From Kocuria rosea (GTDB lineage Bacteria > Actinomycetota > Actinomycetes > Actinomycetales > Micrococcaceae), in assembly GCF_023715525.1 (NCBI RefSeq), contig NZ_JAMBOG010000010.1, positions 62,001-126,000 on the forward strand: a stretch of DNA of 64,000 bases, in the 5' to 3' direction. Of the stretch, positions 27,332 to 36,238 are shown one piece after another. The translations under genes and the position numbers were made by a program. Under the pieces are notes generated by a model. The model saw nothing but the letters and a program-made list of their open reading frames with translations. It did no database searches and was not told where the DNA came from. Position 1 is the stretch's first letter; every line of letters begins with the position of its first letter.

Positions 27332-28321
27332 TCAGATGCGGCGGTCGCGGTCGGTGAGGCCGCGGTCGGTGTCGGTCTCGACCTCGACCTGCTCCTTGCG
27401 GACGTCGGCGTCGACCCGCTGGGTGTCGGTGACGACCTCCTTGTCGAGCTCCACGCGCTCGACGCCCACGGTCTCCTTGGCGACGACGGGGCGCTCCTCG
27501 TGGAGGACCACCTCCACGTCCTCCTCGCCGATGGTGCCGGTGGTGGCCTCGGTGCCGTTGAGCGGGGTGCGCTCGACACGGACCTCCTCGCGCTGGACGG
27601 CGACGTCGACGGTCTCGTGGTCGGTCACGACGTACTTGCGCAGGCGCGCCCGGCCGGTCTCGACGTTCTCCTTGCCGACGTGCAGGCGCTCCTCATGGCG
27701 CACCACGCCGTTGTCGCGGTCCGTGAGGTCGCGGTCGGTGACGTCACGGTCGGCGTAGCCGGCGGTGCGGTCCGTCTCGGCGTAGCCGGCGGTGCGTCCC
27801 GTCTCGGCGTAGCCCTCCTCGCCCGAGGCCGCCGAGGTGTCGCGGTCGGTCACCGCGTAGCCCGCGGCGCCCCCGGCCAAGCCGCCGCCGGGAACGGCGT
27901 TGCGGTCGGTGTCGACCGTGTCGTAGGAGTCACGGCCGGTCGTGCCGGTGCCGACGTAGTCGGTGCCGCGGTCGTTGTCCGCGTAGCCGGCGGTGCCGTT
28001 GCCGGCGCCGGAGTAGTTCAGCTTGTAGTAGCGGTAGATCTCCTCCTCCTCGGAGGGGGAGAGGTGCTGGTCCGCGTCCACGTTCGGGGCGTCCTTGACG
28101 ACCTCCTTGGTGTACGGGAGGACGAGGCGGTCGCCGTCCTGCTGCGCGCCGTCGACGGGGACGAAGCTCTCCTTGGTGCCGAACAGGCCGGTGTTGACGG
28201 TCACGAAGGTGACGTCCTCGGTGTTGTCGTCGAGGAAGACCTGCTGGACCTTGCCGATCTTGTCGCCGTCGGAACCGTAGGCGGTCGCGGACAGAAGAGC
28301 GTTGACATCGTACGTGGCCAT
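27332..28321 (-). CDS. PRC-barrel and DUF2382 stress-type protein
   Basis: 329 residues. The N-terminal PRC-barrel ([20 protein letters not shown] onwards, to about residue 105) is followed by a Gly/Tyr/Asp-rich linker with GYAET-type repeats (about 125-215), then a DUF2382 domain ([29 protein letters not shown]). Such YsnF-like proteins are often linked to general stress, but the role is not proved. ATG with AAGGAG at spacing five. The acidic linker suggests a soluble protein. Confidence 0.9.
   Translation of the reverse strand: MATYDVNALLSATAYGSDGDKIGKVQQVFLDDNTEDVTFVTVNTGLFGTKESFVPVDGAQQDGDRLVLPYTKEVVKDAPNVDADQHLSPSEEEEIYRYYKLNYSGAGNGTAGYADNDRGTDYVGTGTTGRDSYDTVDTDRNAVPGGGLAGGAAGYAVTDRDTSAASGEEGYAETGRTAGYAETDRTAGYADRDVTDRDLTDRDNGVVRHEERLHVGKENVETGRARLRKYVVTDHETVDVAVQREEVRVERTPLNGTEATTGTIGEEDVEVVLHEERPVVAKETVGVERVELDKEVVTDTQRVDADVRKEQVEVETDTDRGLTDRDRRI
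27753..27814. repeat. 27-bp coding tandem repeat in the DUF2382 gene
   Basis: Two full 27-base units (27753-27779 and 27780-27806) differ at few positions, and a third starts at 27807. They encode the nine-residue repeat GYAETDRTA / GYAETGRTA in the linker. Slippage could change linker length in frame. Confidence 0.8.
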
Positions 28322-28421
28322 GAGAACTCCTTGATCTGATTTCTGCGTGGCAACGGACTCCCTGGGTCGGGGCCCGGCGCGGACGTTCTCCGCCGGGGGG
28401 CGGGGTGCAGCTCGTCCGCTG

Positions 28422-31400
28422 TTATTGGTAACCATACTGCCTATCAGCCTCCTGACCAATGGATTCTCCGAGAGTGAAATCACCCTGCGCCCGGCCCCCG
28501 GAAGGAGTATTTTCCCTCGCCGCGCCCCGGCTTCCGCAGGCCCCGCCCGCGCGCCGTCCCCCGCCCGGCGCGGGCTCCGGGGGCGTCCCGGCCAGGGCGG
28601 CACGCACCGCGGCGGGGGTCGCCGGGTCCGTGAGGTCCCACGCCTGCACCGCGCCGACGCTGATCCCGCGCGGGCCCGTGCGCCGGGTGCGGCCCCGGAC
28701 CAGGAGCATCCGCGCGCCGAAGAGGTGCCGCCCGGAGCGCTCCTGGGCGTCGGCGAAGAAGGCGCAGTCGACCGGGCCCGTGCCGTCGTCGAGGCTCACG
28801 AACACGACGCGGCGTCCGCTGCGCACGGGAGGGGTCATGGTGGAGACCCGCACCCCGGCCACCAGCACCTCGGACCGGGTCCGCAGCTCCAGCAGCCGCT
28901 CGGCGGGCGTGACCCCGAGCTCCCGCAGCAGGGGGGCCCAGCTGTCCATGAGGTGCGCCGAGACGTCCACGGCGAGCAGCTCCAGCTCGGTGCGCACCTT
29001 CTCCTCGACGGTGGGCTCCGGCCGCCGCGCGGCCAGCCCCCGCAGCTCGAGGTCCCCCAGCGGGAGGGCCAGCTGTCCCTCGACCTCCCGGGCCACGGCG
29101 GGCCGGGGCGGCCGGTCGGCGTCCGCCCGCGCGCGCAGGGCGTGCACAAGGTCGGCCCGGGAGGCCGCGGCCCCGGAGCGGTGCAGCAGCCCGTCGAGCG
29201 CGCCGACGGCGGCGAGCCGCTCCAGGGTCCGCCGCCCCGGGCGCGCCCGCTCCCGCAGGTCGGCGAGCGTGGCGTACGGGCGCCCGGCCGCGATCCGGCG
29301 GACCTCGGCGCGGGAGACCCCGTGGATCCCGGTGAGGGCCAGGCGCACCCCCAGGCGGGCCGGGTCCTCGTCGAGGCGCTCCACCCGGTGCTGCTCGTCG
29401 GAGCGGTTGACGTCCACGGGCAGGATCGGGATCCCCATCCGGCGGGCCTCCCCCACGAGCAGGCGCTTGGGGTACATCCCGGGGTCGTGCTCCCACAGCC
29501 CCGCCAGGAACGCCTCGGGGTGGTGGGCCTTCAGCCACGCGGACTGGTAGGTGGGCACGGCGAACGCGGCCCCGTGGGCCTTGCAGAAGCCGAAGGAGCC
29601 GAACGCCGCGAGGATCCCCCACACCCGGTCGACCACGTCCAGCGGATATCCCCTCTCCCGGGCGCGCTCGCGGAAGAACGCCTCCACCTCGAGTCGGCCC
29701 TCGGCGCCCAGCCGGCGGCGCAGCTCGTCGGCCCGGGCGAGCCCGCAGCCGGTGAAGACGTCCAGGATGCGCAGGACCTGCTCGTGGAAGACGGTCACCC
29801 CGTGGGTCTCCGCGAGGATCGGGTCGAGGTCCGGGTGCACGGACACGGGCCGGGACCAGCCGTGGCGGTGCTCCAGGTAGGGGCGGACCATGTCCGAGTG
29901 CATGGGCCCGGGGCGGAAGAGGGAGATGTCCACGATGAGGTCCCCGAAGCCGGTGGGCGCCATCTTGCCGATGAGCTCGCGCTGGCCCGGGGACTCGATC
30001 TGGAAGCAGCCGAGGGTGTGAGTCGAGCGGATCAGCTCGAACGTGGCCTCGTCGTCGCGGGGGACCGCCTCGAGGTCCAGACGGGGCCGGTCCGGGTGCA
30101 GCCGGGCCACCTCCTCCACGGCGTGGGCGAGCGCCGACTGCATCCGCACGCCGAGGATGTCGAGCTTGAGCATCCCCATGGGGTCCATGTCGTGCTTGTC
30201 GAACTGGCTCATGGGCAGCCCCATCCCGCTGGCCTGCACCGGGGTGCGGTCCAGGAGGGTGCGGTCCCCGAGGATCACCCCGCACGGGTGCACGGAGATG
30301 TGCCGGGGCAGGCGGTCGAGGCGCTCGGTGAGGTCCACGAGCAGGTCCAGCTGCTTCTCCCGGGCCACCTGCTCGGCGACGGCGCACAGCTCCGGCCGGT
30401 CCGCGAGGGTGCCCCGCAGCGCCGCGGCCGGCAGGTTCCACAGCTGCTTGGCCACGGTGTCGACGGTCTCGGGGTCGACGCCGAGGGCGAGGCCCGCGTC
30501 CCGGACGGCGCCGCGGGCCCGGTAGGCGTTCTGCATGCTCATCAGGCTCACCCGCTCGGGCCCGAAGCGGGCGAAGACCTCCCGGTAGACGCGGTGGCGC
30601 TGGGCGGACTCGACGTCGATGTCGATGTCCGGCAGGGTCGAGCGGTCGCTGGAGAGGAAGCGCTCGAAGAGCAGCTCGTGCTCGAGGGGGTCCACGTGGG
30701 AGACCTCGAGGAGGTAGTTGACGAGGGAGGAGACGCCGGAGCCGCGGGCGGCGTGGCGGATCCCCAGCGCCCCGATCATCGCGGAGACCTCGGCCACGGT
30801 GAGGAAGTAGGAGGCGAAGCCGAGCTCCTCGATCACCCCCAGCTCCCGCTCCAGCCGGTCCCGCACGGCCGGGTCCGCCGGGCCCGGGTAGCGCCGCGCC
30901 AGCCCGGCCTCGCACCGGGCGCGCAGCTCCCCGGCCGCGGGGCGCTCCAGGCCCAGCACCGCGGCCTCGGGCACCACGGGCCGGCCCCAGCCGCAGTCCG
31001 CGACGGGGTCCAGCCGGCACCGGTCGGCGACCCGGTGGGTGCCCCCCAGCAGCGCCGCGGCCCCCGCGTCCCCGAGGTCGGCGGCGCGGGCGATCTCGGC
31101 GGCGAGCGCGCGCATGAGCCGGGCGGGCTTGAGCCATCCCTGCCCGTTGGGCTGCAGGGAATCCGGCCCGAGCGCGCCCCTCCCCCGGCCGGCGGCTGCC
31201 CCGCCGGCGCCGAGGGCCTCGAGCGGGGTGAGGGCGCGGGCGGCGTCGAGGACGTCGGCGGTGGCGGCCTCGGCGGGGGTCGCGTAGCGCACCGCGTTGG
31301 TCAGCACGGGGGTCAGCCCGGCCTCGAGGGCGGCGCGCAGCAGGCGGGCCGCGTGGGAGGTGCTGGACGCCGTGCCGGGGGCGGTCAGGTGGGAGACGAC

Positions 31401-31958
31401 CTCCACCGCGAGCGCCTCCCCGGGCAGCAGGGCCCGCCAGCGGGCCAGGGCGGCGCGCCCGGCGCGGTAGCGGCGGACCGCGAGCTCCCGGCCGACATCG
31501 GAGGCGGGGCCCAGCAGGACGGTCAGCACCGGGCGCTCGCGGGCGGGCGGGCGGGCGTGGGCGGCGACGTCGGCGGCCGTCACCCCGACGGGAGCTCCGC
31601 CGGCGCCCCCGCGGCCCTTCCGGGTGCCGGTGCTGGCGTGCGCGGCGGAGACGAGCCGGCACAGGGCGGCGTAGCCGGCGCCGTCGGTGCCGCCGGCGGC
31701 GAGGACGACGACCCGCCCGAGGACCCGTTCCCGCCCGGGGTCCAGCAGCGCGAGGTCCGCGCCCAGGACGGGGTCCAGCCCGTGCTCGCGGCACGCCCCG
31801 AGGTGCTTGACCGCGCCGTAGAGCCCGTCCCGGTCGGTGCACGCGAGCACGTCGGCGCCGTCGGCCGCCGCTGCCGCGGCGAGGGCGCGCGGACGGCTGA
31901 CCCCGTAGTGGGCGCTGAACGCGGTGGCGACGTGCAGGTGCGGAAAGCTCACGTCCAT
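28422..31958 (-). CDS. dnaE2: Error-prone DNA polymerase III alpha subunit DnaE2
   Basis: 1178 residues. N-terminal PHP domain (FPHLHVATAFSAHYGVSRP), the polymerase core with catalytic Asp motif PDIDIDVES (443-451), the helix-hairpin-helix region near IHGVSRAEVRRIAAG, and a C-terminal OB fold (VSTMTPPVRSGRRVVFVSL). It performs SOS-induced translesion synthesis, usually with ImuB. No imuA or imuB lies beside it in this window. A LexA box lies two bases upstream of ATG, leaving no room for a ribosome site, so the mRNA is probably leaderless. The last ~40 residues are an unconserved tail. Confidence 0.95.
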   Translation of the reverse strand: MDVSFPHLHVATAFSAHYGVSRPRALAAAAAADGADVLACTDRDGLYGAVKHLGACREHGLDPVLGADLALLDPGRERVLGRVVVLAAGGTDGAGYAALCRLVSAAHASTGTRKGRGGAGGAPVGVTAADVAAHARPPARERPVLTVLLGPASDVGRELAVRRYRAGRAALARWRALLPGEALAVEVVSHLTAPGTASSTSHAARLLRAALEAGLTPVLTNAVRYATPAEAATADVLDAARALTPLEALGAGGAAAGRGRGALGPDSLQPNGQGWLKPARLMRALAAEIARAADLGDAGAAALLGGTHRVADRCRLDPVADCGWGRPVVPEAAVLGLERPAAGELRARCEAGLARRYPGPADPAVRDRLERELGVIEELGFASYFLTVAEVSAMIGALGIRHAARGSGVSSLVNYLLEVSHVDPLEHELLFERFLSSDRSTLPDIDIDVESAQRHRVYREVFARFGPERVSLMSMQNAYRARGAVRDAGLALGVDPETVDTVAKQLWNLPAAALRGTLADRPELCAVAEQVAREKQLDLLVDLTERLDRLPRHISVHPCGVILGDRTLLDRTPVQASGMGLPMSQFDKHDMDPMGMLKLDILGVRMQSALAHAVEEVARLHPDRPRLDLEAVPRDDEATFELIRSTHTLGCFQIESPGQRELIGKMAPTGFGDLIVDISLFRPGPMHSDMVRPYLEHRHGWSRPVSVHPDLDPILAETHGVTVFHEQVLRILDVFTGCGLARADELRRRLGAEGRLEVEAFFRERARERGYPLDVVDRVWGILAAFGSFGFCKAHGAAFAVPTYQSAWLKAHHPEAFLAGLWEHDPGMYPKRLLVGEARRMGIPILPVDVNRSDEQHRVERLDEDPARLGVRLALTGIHGVSRAEVRRIAAGRPYATLADLRERARPGRRTLERLAAVGALDGLLHRSGAAASRADLVHALRARADADRPPRPAVAREVEGQLALPLGDLELRGLAARRPEPTVEEKVRTELELLAVDVSAHLMDSWAPLLRELGVTPAERLLELRTRSEVLVAGVRVSTMTPPVRSGRRVVFVSLDDGTGPVDCAFFADAQERSGRHLFGARMLLVRGRTRRTGPRGISVGAVQAWDLTDPATPAAVRAALAGTPPEPAPGGGRRAGGACGSRGAARENTPSGGRAQGDFTLGESIGQEADRQYGYQ

Positions 31959-31960
31959 AT

Positions 31961-31976
31961 TCGAATACGTGTTCGA
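31961..31976 (-). promoter_or_regulatory. LexA (SOS) box of dnaE2
   Basis: TCGAATACGTGTTCGA differs by one base from the actinobacterial palindrome TCGAAC-N4-GTTCGA. On the minus strand TTGACT lies 11 bases upstream of the box, so the box covers the -10 region and transcription would begin at or near the ATG. Confidence 0.85.
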
Positions 31977-32095
31977 AGATTAAGTCAATTGCAAATCATC
32001 GGTCCTGGTGGGAGCGGCTCCTGTCCGGCGGCCGGGAGCGCGCATAGGATCGGGCCACCGACGTCCCACGGAAAACGTAAAAGAGGAGCAGGACG

Positions 32096-32305
32096 ATGAC
32101 GCACCAGCCCGAGGACCTGGGCGAGGCCTACGCCGAGATGCAGCAGGAGGGCCTCAGCGTCCTCGACGAGGACTCGCTGACCGCCAACACGGACGAGGTC
32201 AACCGGCGCCGCGCGGACGAGCAGCCCGCCCCGCCGACCGAGCAGCCGGACGACACGAGCACCGAGGACACCGACGGCCCGCCCCCGCCGGACGGCACCC
32301 GCTGA
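32096..32305 (+). CDS. Small acidic hypothetical protein
   Basis: 69 residues, rich in Asp, Glu and Pro, with no cysteine and no hydrophobic stretch. It is probably disordered. GAGGAG lies nine bases before ATG, and TAGGAT at 32045-32050 could be the -10. The family is not recognised. A hairpin follows the stop. Confidence 0.65.
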   Translation: MTHQPEDLGEAYAEMQQEGLSVLDEDSLTANTDEVNRRRADEQPAPPTEQPDDTSTEDTDGPPPPDGTR

Positions 32306-32307
32306 GC

Positions 32308-32335
32308 CCGCGCGCCCGGCCGGCGGGGCGCGCGG
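32308..32335 (+). terminator. 10-bp perfect hairpin after the small acidic gene
   Basis: CCGCGCGCCC pairs with GGGCGCGCGG around an eight-base loop, starting three bases after the stop. Confidence 0.5.
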
Positions 32336-32382
32336 ACATGTTCGGGCATCTGCGGCGAGGGGCTGGAGATGACCCGGGCGCT

Positions 32383-32424
32383 GTTCCTACGGTGAAGGTC
32401 CGTGTTCCTACGGTGACGGTCCGT
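32383..32424 (+). repeat. 21-bp direct repeat upstream of the CFA synthase gene
   Basis: Two adjacent 21-base units start at 32383 and 32404 with GTTCCTACGGTGA and differ at one base. Each contains a -10-like TACGGT, the same hexamer found at 33832. They may be duplicated promoter or activator sites. Confidence 0.7.
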
Positions 32425-32504
32425 GCCGGCAGGCCCCGTCCTGCCCGGACCGCGGAGTCGCCGGCCCGGGGAGGACGGGCCGGCCCCGACCGCAGAGGAG
32501 GCAG

Positions 32505-33788
32505 GTGATCGCCATGGGCAGCCCGCCGGACGTGGCTCCACGGCTGGCCGAGATCCTGGGCATCGTGCTGGGGAGCGACGGGATCCCGGTCCGCCTGCGC
32601 GCCTGGGACGGCTCCGAGGCCGGCCCGCCCGACGCCCCGCCCCTCGTGGTCCGGTCCCGGCGGGCGCTGCGGCGGCTGGTCTGGTCCCCCGGGCAGCTGG
32701 GCCTCGCCCGCGCCTACGTGGCCGGGGAGCTCGACCTGCCGGGCGACGCCTTCGCCGCCGTCTCCGCCATCACGTCCGCGGGCCGGCCCACCACGTCCGA
32801 TCCCCTGACCGCACGCCAGCGGCGGAGGCTGCTCACCGCGGCCGCGCGGCTGGGGGCGCTGGGCCCGGAACCGGCCCCGCCCCCGGAGGAGGTGCGGCTG
32901 GACGGTCACGGCCGCCGCCACTCCAGGACCCGCGACGCCGTGGCGATCTCCCACCACTACGACGTCGGCAACGACTTCTACGCCCTGGTCCTCGGGCCCT
33001 CGATGGTCTACTCCTGCGCCGTGTGGGACGACGAGCGCACCGGCCTGGACACCGCCCAGGAGACCAAGCTCGACCTGGTGTGCCGCAAGCTCGGTCTGCG
33101 GCCGGGCATGCGGGTGCTGGACGTGGGATGCGGCTGGGGCAGCTTCGCCCTGCACGCCGCCCGGCGCTACGGGACCGACGTCCTGGGCATCACCCTCTCC
33201 GCCGAGCAGGCCGCCCTCGCCCGCGACCGGGCGGCCGCGGCGGGACTGGCCGGCCGGGTGGAGATCCGGGTCCAGGACTACCGCGACGTCGACGACGGGC
33301 CCTTCGACGCCGTCGCCTCCATCGGCATGTCCGAGCACGTCGGCCGCGCCCAGATCGCCAGCTACGCCTCCCACCTGCACGGCCTGCTGGCCCCCGGAGC
33401 CCGGCTGCTCAACCATGCCATCGCCTGGAACGCCGGACCGGCCGAGCACGACCCCGACACCTTCATGGCCCGCTACGTCTTCCCTGACGGCGAGGTGCTC
33501 AGCCTCACCGAGATGGTCGGCGCCCTGGAGGCCGGGGGCCTGGAGGTCCTCGACGTCGAGGCCCTGCGCCCCCACTACCCCCTGACCCTGCGGGCCTGGG
33601 TGCAGCGCCTGGAGGAGCACTGGGACGAGGCGGTCCGGCTCGTCGGGGAAGGACGGGCCCGGGTGTGGCGGCTCTACATGGTCGCCGCCGTGTGGACCTT
33701 CGAGTCGGGCCGGCAGGGCGTCGACCAGGTGCTCGTGCAGCGCCCCGGCGGCCCCCTCCCGCCCCTGCGCCGGAGCGCATGGGTCTGA
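32505..33788 (+). CDS. Cyclopropane-fatty-acyl-phospholipid synthase family
   Basis: 427 residues from GTG (424 from the ATG three codons later; AGGAGG lies just upstream of both). A SAM-dependent methyltransferase that modifies unsaturated acyl chains of membrane lipids. Family motifs: HYDVGNDFY (151-159), MVYSCAVW, SAM-binding VLDVGCGWGSF (204-214), and SIGMSEHVG. An N-terminal lipid-binding domain is present. Preceded by a 21-bp duplicated element and ended by a composite hairpin. Confidence 0.92.
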   Translation: MIAMGSPPDVAPRLAEILGIVLGSDGIPVRLRAWDGSEAGPPDAPPLVVRSRRALRRLVWSPGQLGLARAYVAGELDLPGDAFAAVSAITSAGRPTTSDPLTARQRRRLLTAAARLGALGPEPAPPPEEVRLDGHGRRHSRTRDAVAISHHYDVGNDFYALVLGPSMVYSCAVWDDERTGLDTAQETKLDLVCRKLGLRPGMRVLDVGCGWGSFALHAARRYGTDVLGITLSAEQAALARDRAAAAGLAGRVEIRVQDYRDVDDGPFDAVASIGMSEHVGRAQIASYASHLHGLLAPGARLLNHAIAWNAGPAEHDPDTFMARYVFPDGEVLSLTEMVGALEAGGLEVLDVEALRPHYPLTLRAWVQRLEEHWDEAVRLVGEGRARVWRLYMVAAVWTFESGRQGVDQVLVQRPGGPLPPLRRSAWV

Positions 33789-33794
33789 CCGGCG

Positions 33795-33824
33795 CCCTCC
33801 GGCGCTGTTGCGCTCCGCGGAGGG
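33795..33824 (+). terminator. Composite hairpin after the CFA synthase gene
   Basis: Outer stem CCCTCCG/CGGAGGG encloses the inner stem GCGC-TGTT-GCGC. It overlaps the putative -35 of the following riboswitch promoter. Confidence 0.5.
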
Positions 33825-33856
33825 ATTCCACTACGGTGTGGTGACAGTCACCATAC
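33808..33856 (+). promoter_or_regulatory. Promoter with palindromic operator ahead of the glycine riboswitch
   Basis: TTGCGC (33808) and TACGGT (33832) are 18 bases apart, which places the start near 33844. A palindrome, TGGTGAC-A-GTCACCA, centred on 33846 and extending with one mismatch over 33836-33856, covers the start point. The TGGT/ACCA ends recall FadR-type GntR operators, but the regulator is unknown. Confidence 0.55.
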
Positions 33857-33871
33857 TGCAGCCGTTGACGT

Positions 33872-34062
33872 GCGGCGGGAGAGTCCCGTCCGGCACGACC
33901 GGTCGGGCGCCGTAGGAGCAATTCCTCCCCGGGAAACTCTCAGGCCCCCGCACCGCCGCACCGAGGCGAATCTGGAAAGTGGCACGGTCGTTCCCGTGCT
34001 CGCCGAAGGAGCAAGCTCCGCCCGGTCCGGGCGGGACGGAAACTCTCAGGCTGTGCAACAGA
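33872..34062 (+). promoter_or_regulatory. Tandem glycine riboswitch
   Basis: Two glycine aptamers lie in series. The first has GGGAGAGTCCCG, CGCCGTAGGAGCAA and GGGAAACTCTCAGGC. The second has CTGGAAAGTGG, CGCCGAAGGAGCAA and CGGAAACTCTCAGGC. These are the standard conserved cores of the family. Binding of glycine normally turns on glycine cleavage genes. Here the first reading frame downstream is a gcv deletion scar (34120), followed by sdaA. Confidence 0.93.
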
Positions 34063-34119
34063 TCGGGGAGGAACCAAGAAACCGCGTGGCGCGGCCGCGC
34101 AGACTTCTGGAGTTCCTCG

Positions 34120-34422
34120 ATGACGATCACCACGGCTCGCCCCACCACCGGCCACCCCAGCGGCGAGCACACCTTCGCCGACCGCCGCCTCCCGCAGACC
34201 CTCGCCGTGGCGCGGGGCCGGGCCGAGGCCCTGGGCTTCGAGGTGGAGGTCGCCGACCTCTCCGCGGGGGTGCCCGAGGGCGAGATCTCCGGGATCGTGC
34301 TCCAGCAGCCCGGCGACGACGGCGCGGTCGTGGACCACACCGCCACCGTCGCGGTCTCCCCGGAGGACCCGCTCCTGTCCGCCCAGGACTACGCCGCCGC
34401 CCCCGGAGGTGAGCTCGCATGA
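34120..34422 (+). pseudogene. gcvP/gcvH in-frame deletion scar
   Basis: A 100-codon frame with a good ribosome site (GGAG at spacing seven). Residues 1-21 look like a GcvP N-terminus ending FADR, where intact proteins continue HIG. It then jumps to an internal GcvP stretch: [46 protein letters not shown]. The last part, [16 protein letters not shown], resembles a GcvH C-terminus. No lipoyl site, PLP lysine or intact domain remains. The stop overlaps an ATG preceded by GGAGG that opens only a six-codon frame. A glycine-cleavage function is not possible from this piece. Confidence 0.82.
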
Positions 34423-34511
34423 GCCCCCGCGCCGGCTGATCCCGCGCGACGCCCGCACCCCGCCACACCTCCTGCCCCCGTCCGGGGGCACCACCTGCTT
34501 TGGAGCACACC

Positions 34512-35942
34512 ATGGCCATCAGCGTCTTCGATCTGTTCACCGTGGGCATCGGCCCCTCGAGCTCCCACACCGTTGGGCCCATGCGCGCTGCCGGGCGCTT
34601 CGCCCGGACCCTGGTCGAGGACCGTCTCCTCGAGGCCACCGCGGACCTGCGCGTGGACGTCTACGGATCGCTGGCCGCCACCGGCCGCGGCCACGGCACG
34701 TTCACCGCGATCCTGCTGGGCCTGGAGGGCTACGACCCCGAGCAGGTCCTTCCCGCCCAGGTCGAGGACCGGCTCGCCGACATCGCCGCCACCGGCACGC
34801 TGCGGCTGTGCGCCGCGCTCGGGCACCGCAAGGACATCCGCTACACCGTCGAGGACATGGTGCAGCACCCGCTGACCGTGCTGGCCCGGCACACCAACGG
34901 CATGCGGTTCCAGGCCCTGGACGCCGGCGGGGGCGTGCTGGCCGAGCAGACCTGGTTCTCCGTGGGCGGGGGCTTCATCGTCCGCGACGGCGAGGAGGAC
35001 ACCGCCGCCGCCGAGCTGGCCGCCGCCGGCACCCAGGTGCCCCACCCCTTCCGCACCGCCCGGCAGCTGCTGGACCACTGCCGGGCCACCGGGGGCAGCA
35101 TCAGCGAGGTGATGCTCGCCAACGAGCGGACCTGGCGGACCGAGGAGGAGGTCCGGGCCGGGCTGCTGCACCTGTGGGAGGTGATGGAGCAGTGCAAGGA
35201 CTCCGCGATCACCCGCACCGGGGTGCTGCCCGGGGGCCTGGACGTCGCCCGCCGGGCCCCGGGGTGGCACCGGCGCCTGCGCATCGAGGACCCGGACCGG
35301 GACCCGGGCTTCTGGCAGGAGTGGGTGAACCTGGTGGCCCTGGCCGTGAACGAGGAGAACGCCTCCGGGGGCCGGGTGGTCACCGCCCCCACCAACGGAG
35401 CGGCCGGCATCATCCCCGCCGTGCTGTTCTACGCCACCCACTACTCCCCCGCCGTGCGCGCCGCCGCCCGACAGGCCCCGGAGACCCTCGAGGCGACGCG
35501 GCAGGAGATCGTCGTGCGGTTCCTGCTCACCGCCGGGGCGGTCGGGGTGCTGTACAAGGAGCAGGCCTCGATCTCCGGGGCCGAGGTCGGCTGCCAGGGC
35601 GAGGTCGGCTCGGCCTCCTCGATGGCGGCGGGCGGTCTGGCCGAGGTCCTGGGCGGCACCCCCGGCCAGGTGGAGAACGCCGCCGAGATCGCCATGGAGC
35701 ACAACCTGGGCCTGACCTGCGACCCGATCGGCGGGCTCGTGCAGGTGCCGTGCATCGAGCGCAACGCGATCGCCGCGGCCAAGGCCATCAACGCCGCGAA
35801 GATGGGCCTGTGGGGTGACGGCACCCACCGGGTGAGCCTCGACCAGGTCATCGTGACCATGCGCGAGACCGGCCGGGACATGAGCCACAAGTACAAGGAG
35901 ACCGCCCTGGGCGGGCTCGCCGTCAACGTCGTCGAATGCTGA
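34512..35942 (+). CDS. sdaA: L-serine ammonia-lyase (single-chain, [4Fe-4S])
   Basis: 476 residues; converts L-serine to pyruvate and ammonia in the cytoplasm. The beta-type domain has [12 protein letters not shown] at the N-terminus. The alpha domain has [15 protein letters not shown] and the iron-sulfur cysteines in [28 protein letters not shown]. The ATG at 34512 has GGAG at spacing six; an in-frame TTG at 34500 overlaps that site. It follows the glycine riboswitch and the gcv scar with no intervening terminator seen, so its expression may respond to glycine. Confidence 0.95.
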   Translation: MAISVFDLFTVGIGPSSSHTVGPMRAAGRFARTLVEDRLLEATADLRVDVYGSLAATGRGHGTFTAILLGLEGYDPEQVLPAQVEDRLADIAATGTLRLCAALGHRKDIRYTVEDMVQHPLTVLARHTNGMRFQALDAGGGVLAEQTWFSVGGGFIVRDGEEDTAAAELAAAGTQVPHPFRTARQLLDHCRATGGSISEVMLANERTWRTEEEVRAGLLHLWEVMEQCKDSAITRTGVLPGGLDVARRAPGWHRRLRIEDPDRDPGFWQEWVNLVALAVNEENASGGRVVTAPTNGAAGIIPAVLFYATHYSPAVRAAARQAPETLEATRQEIVVRFLLTAGAVGVLYKEQASISGAEVGCQGEVGSASSMAAGGLAEVLGGTPGQVENAAEIAMEHNLGLTCDPIGGLVQVPCIERNAIAAAKAINAAKMGLWGDGTHRVSLDQVIVTMRETGRDMSHKYKETALGGLAVNVVEC

Positions 35943-36048
35943 CCCCGTCCGGGACCGCCGAGGACGGCCGCCGCAACCGTTGCGCCCACGGCATGTCCAG
36001 CACCTGAAGGAAGCCGGTGCTCCCATAGGTGTCAGGAAGCACACGGAG

Positions 36049-36075
36049 GGCCCCTGTCGCCGCAGCACAGGGGCC
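36049..36075 (+). terminator. 9-bp perfect hairpin downstream of sdaA
   Basis: GGCCCCTGT pairs with ACAGGGGCC around a nine-base loop, 107 bases after the sdaA stop. Confidence 0.5.
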
Positions 36076-36198
36076 GGAACCATGGCCCTCCCGCCCGGCC
36101 TCTCCACGAGGCCGCGGAGCCCGGGGCCACCAGCTCGGCGGCGACAGGGCCGCCGGGTCCCACCACGCCCCGCCCGCCTGCTGGAGCAGCCCGCCACG

Positions 36199-36238
36199 CC
36201 CTCCGCCCGGTCGGGGTTCTCCCCGGTCGGGCGGAGGG
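36199..36238. terminator. Long hairpin (11 + 5 bp) downstream of the LLM gene
   Basis: An 11-bp outer stem (CCCTCCGCCCG / CGGGCGGAGGG), a GT/GT internal mismatch, and a 5-bp inner stem CGGGG-TTCT-CCCCG. It stands 70 bases beyond the end of the minus-strand LLM gene and could serve both strands. Confidence 0.6.

Noticed and set aside
28422-28540. Frameshifted end of dnaE2
   Set aside because: The last ~40 residues look unconserved, but the frame is open and the OB fold before it is intact, so a simple C-terminal extension is more likely.
32383-32424. CRISPR or attachment site
   Set aside because: Only two adjacent units with no spacer and no integrase nearby.
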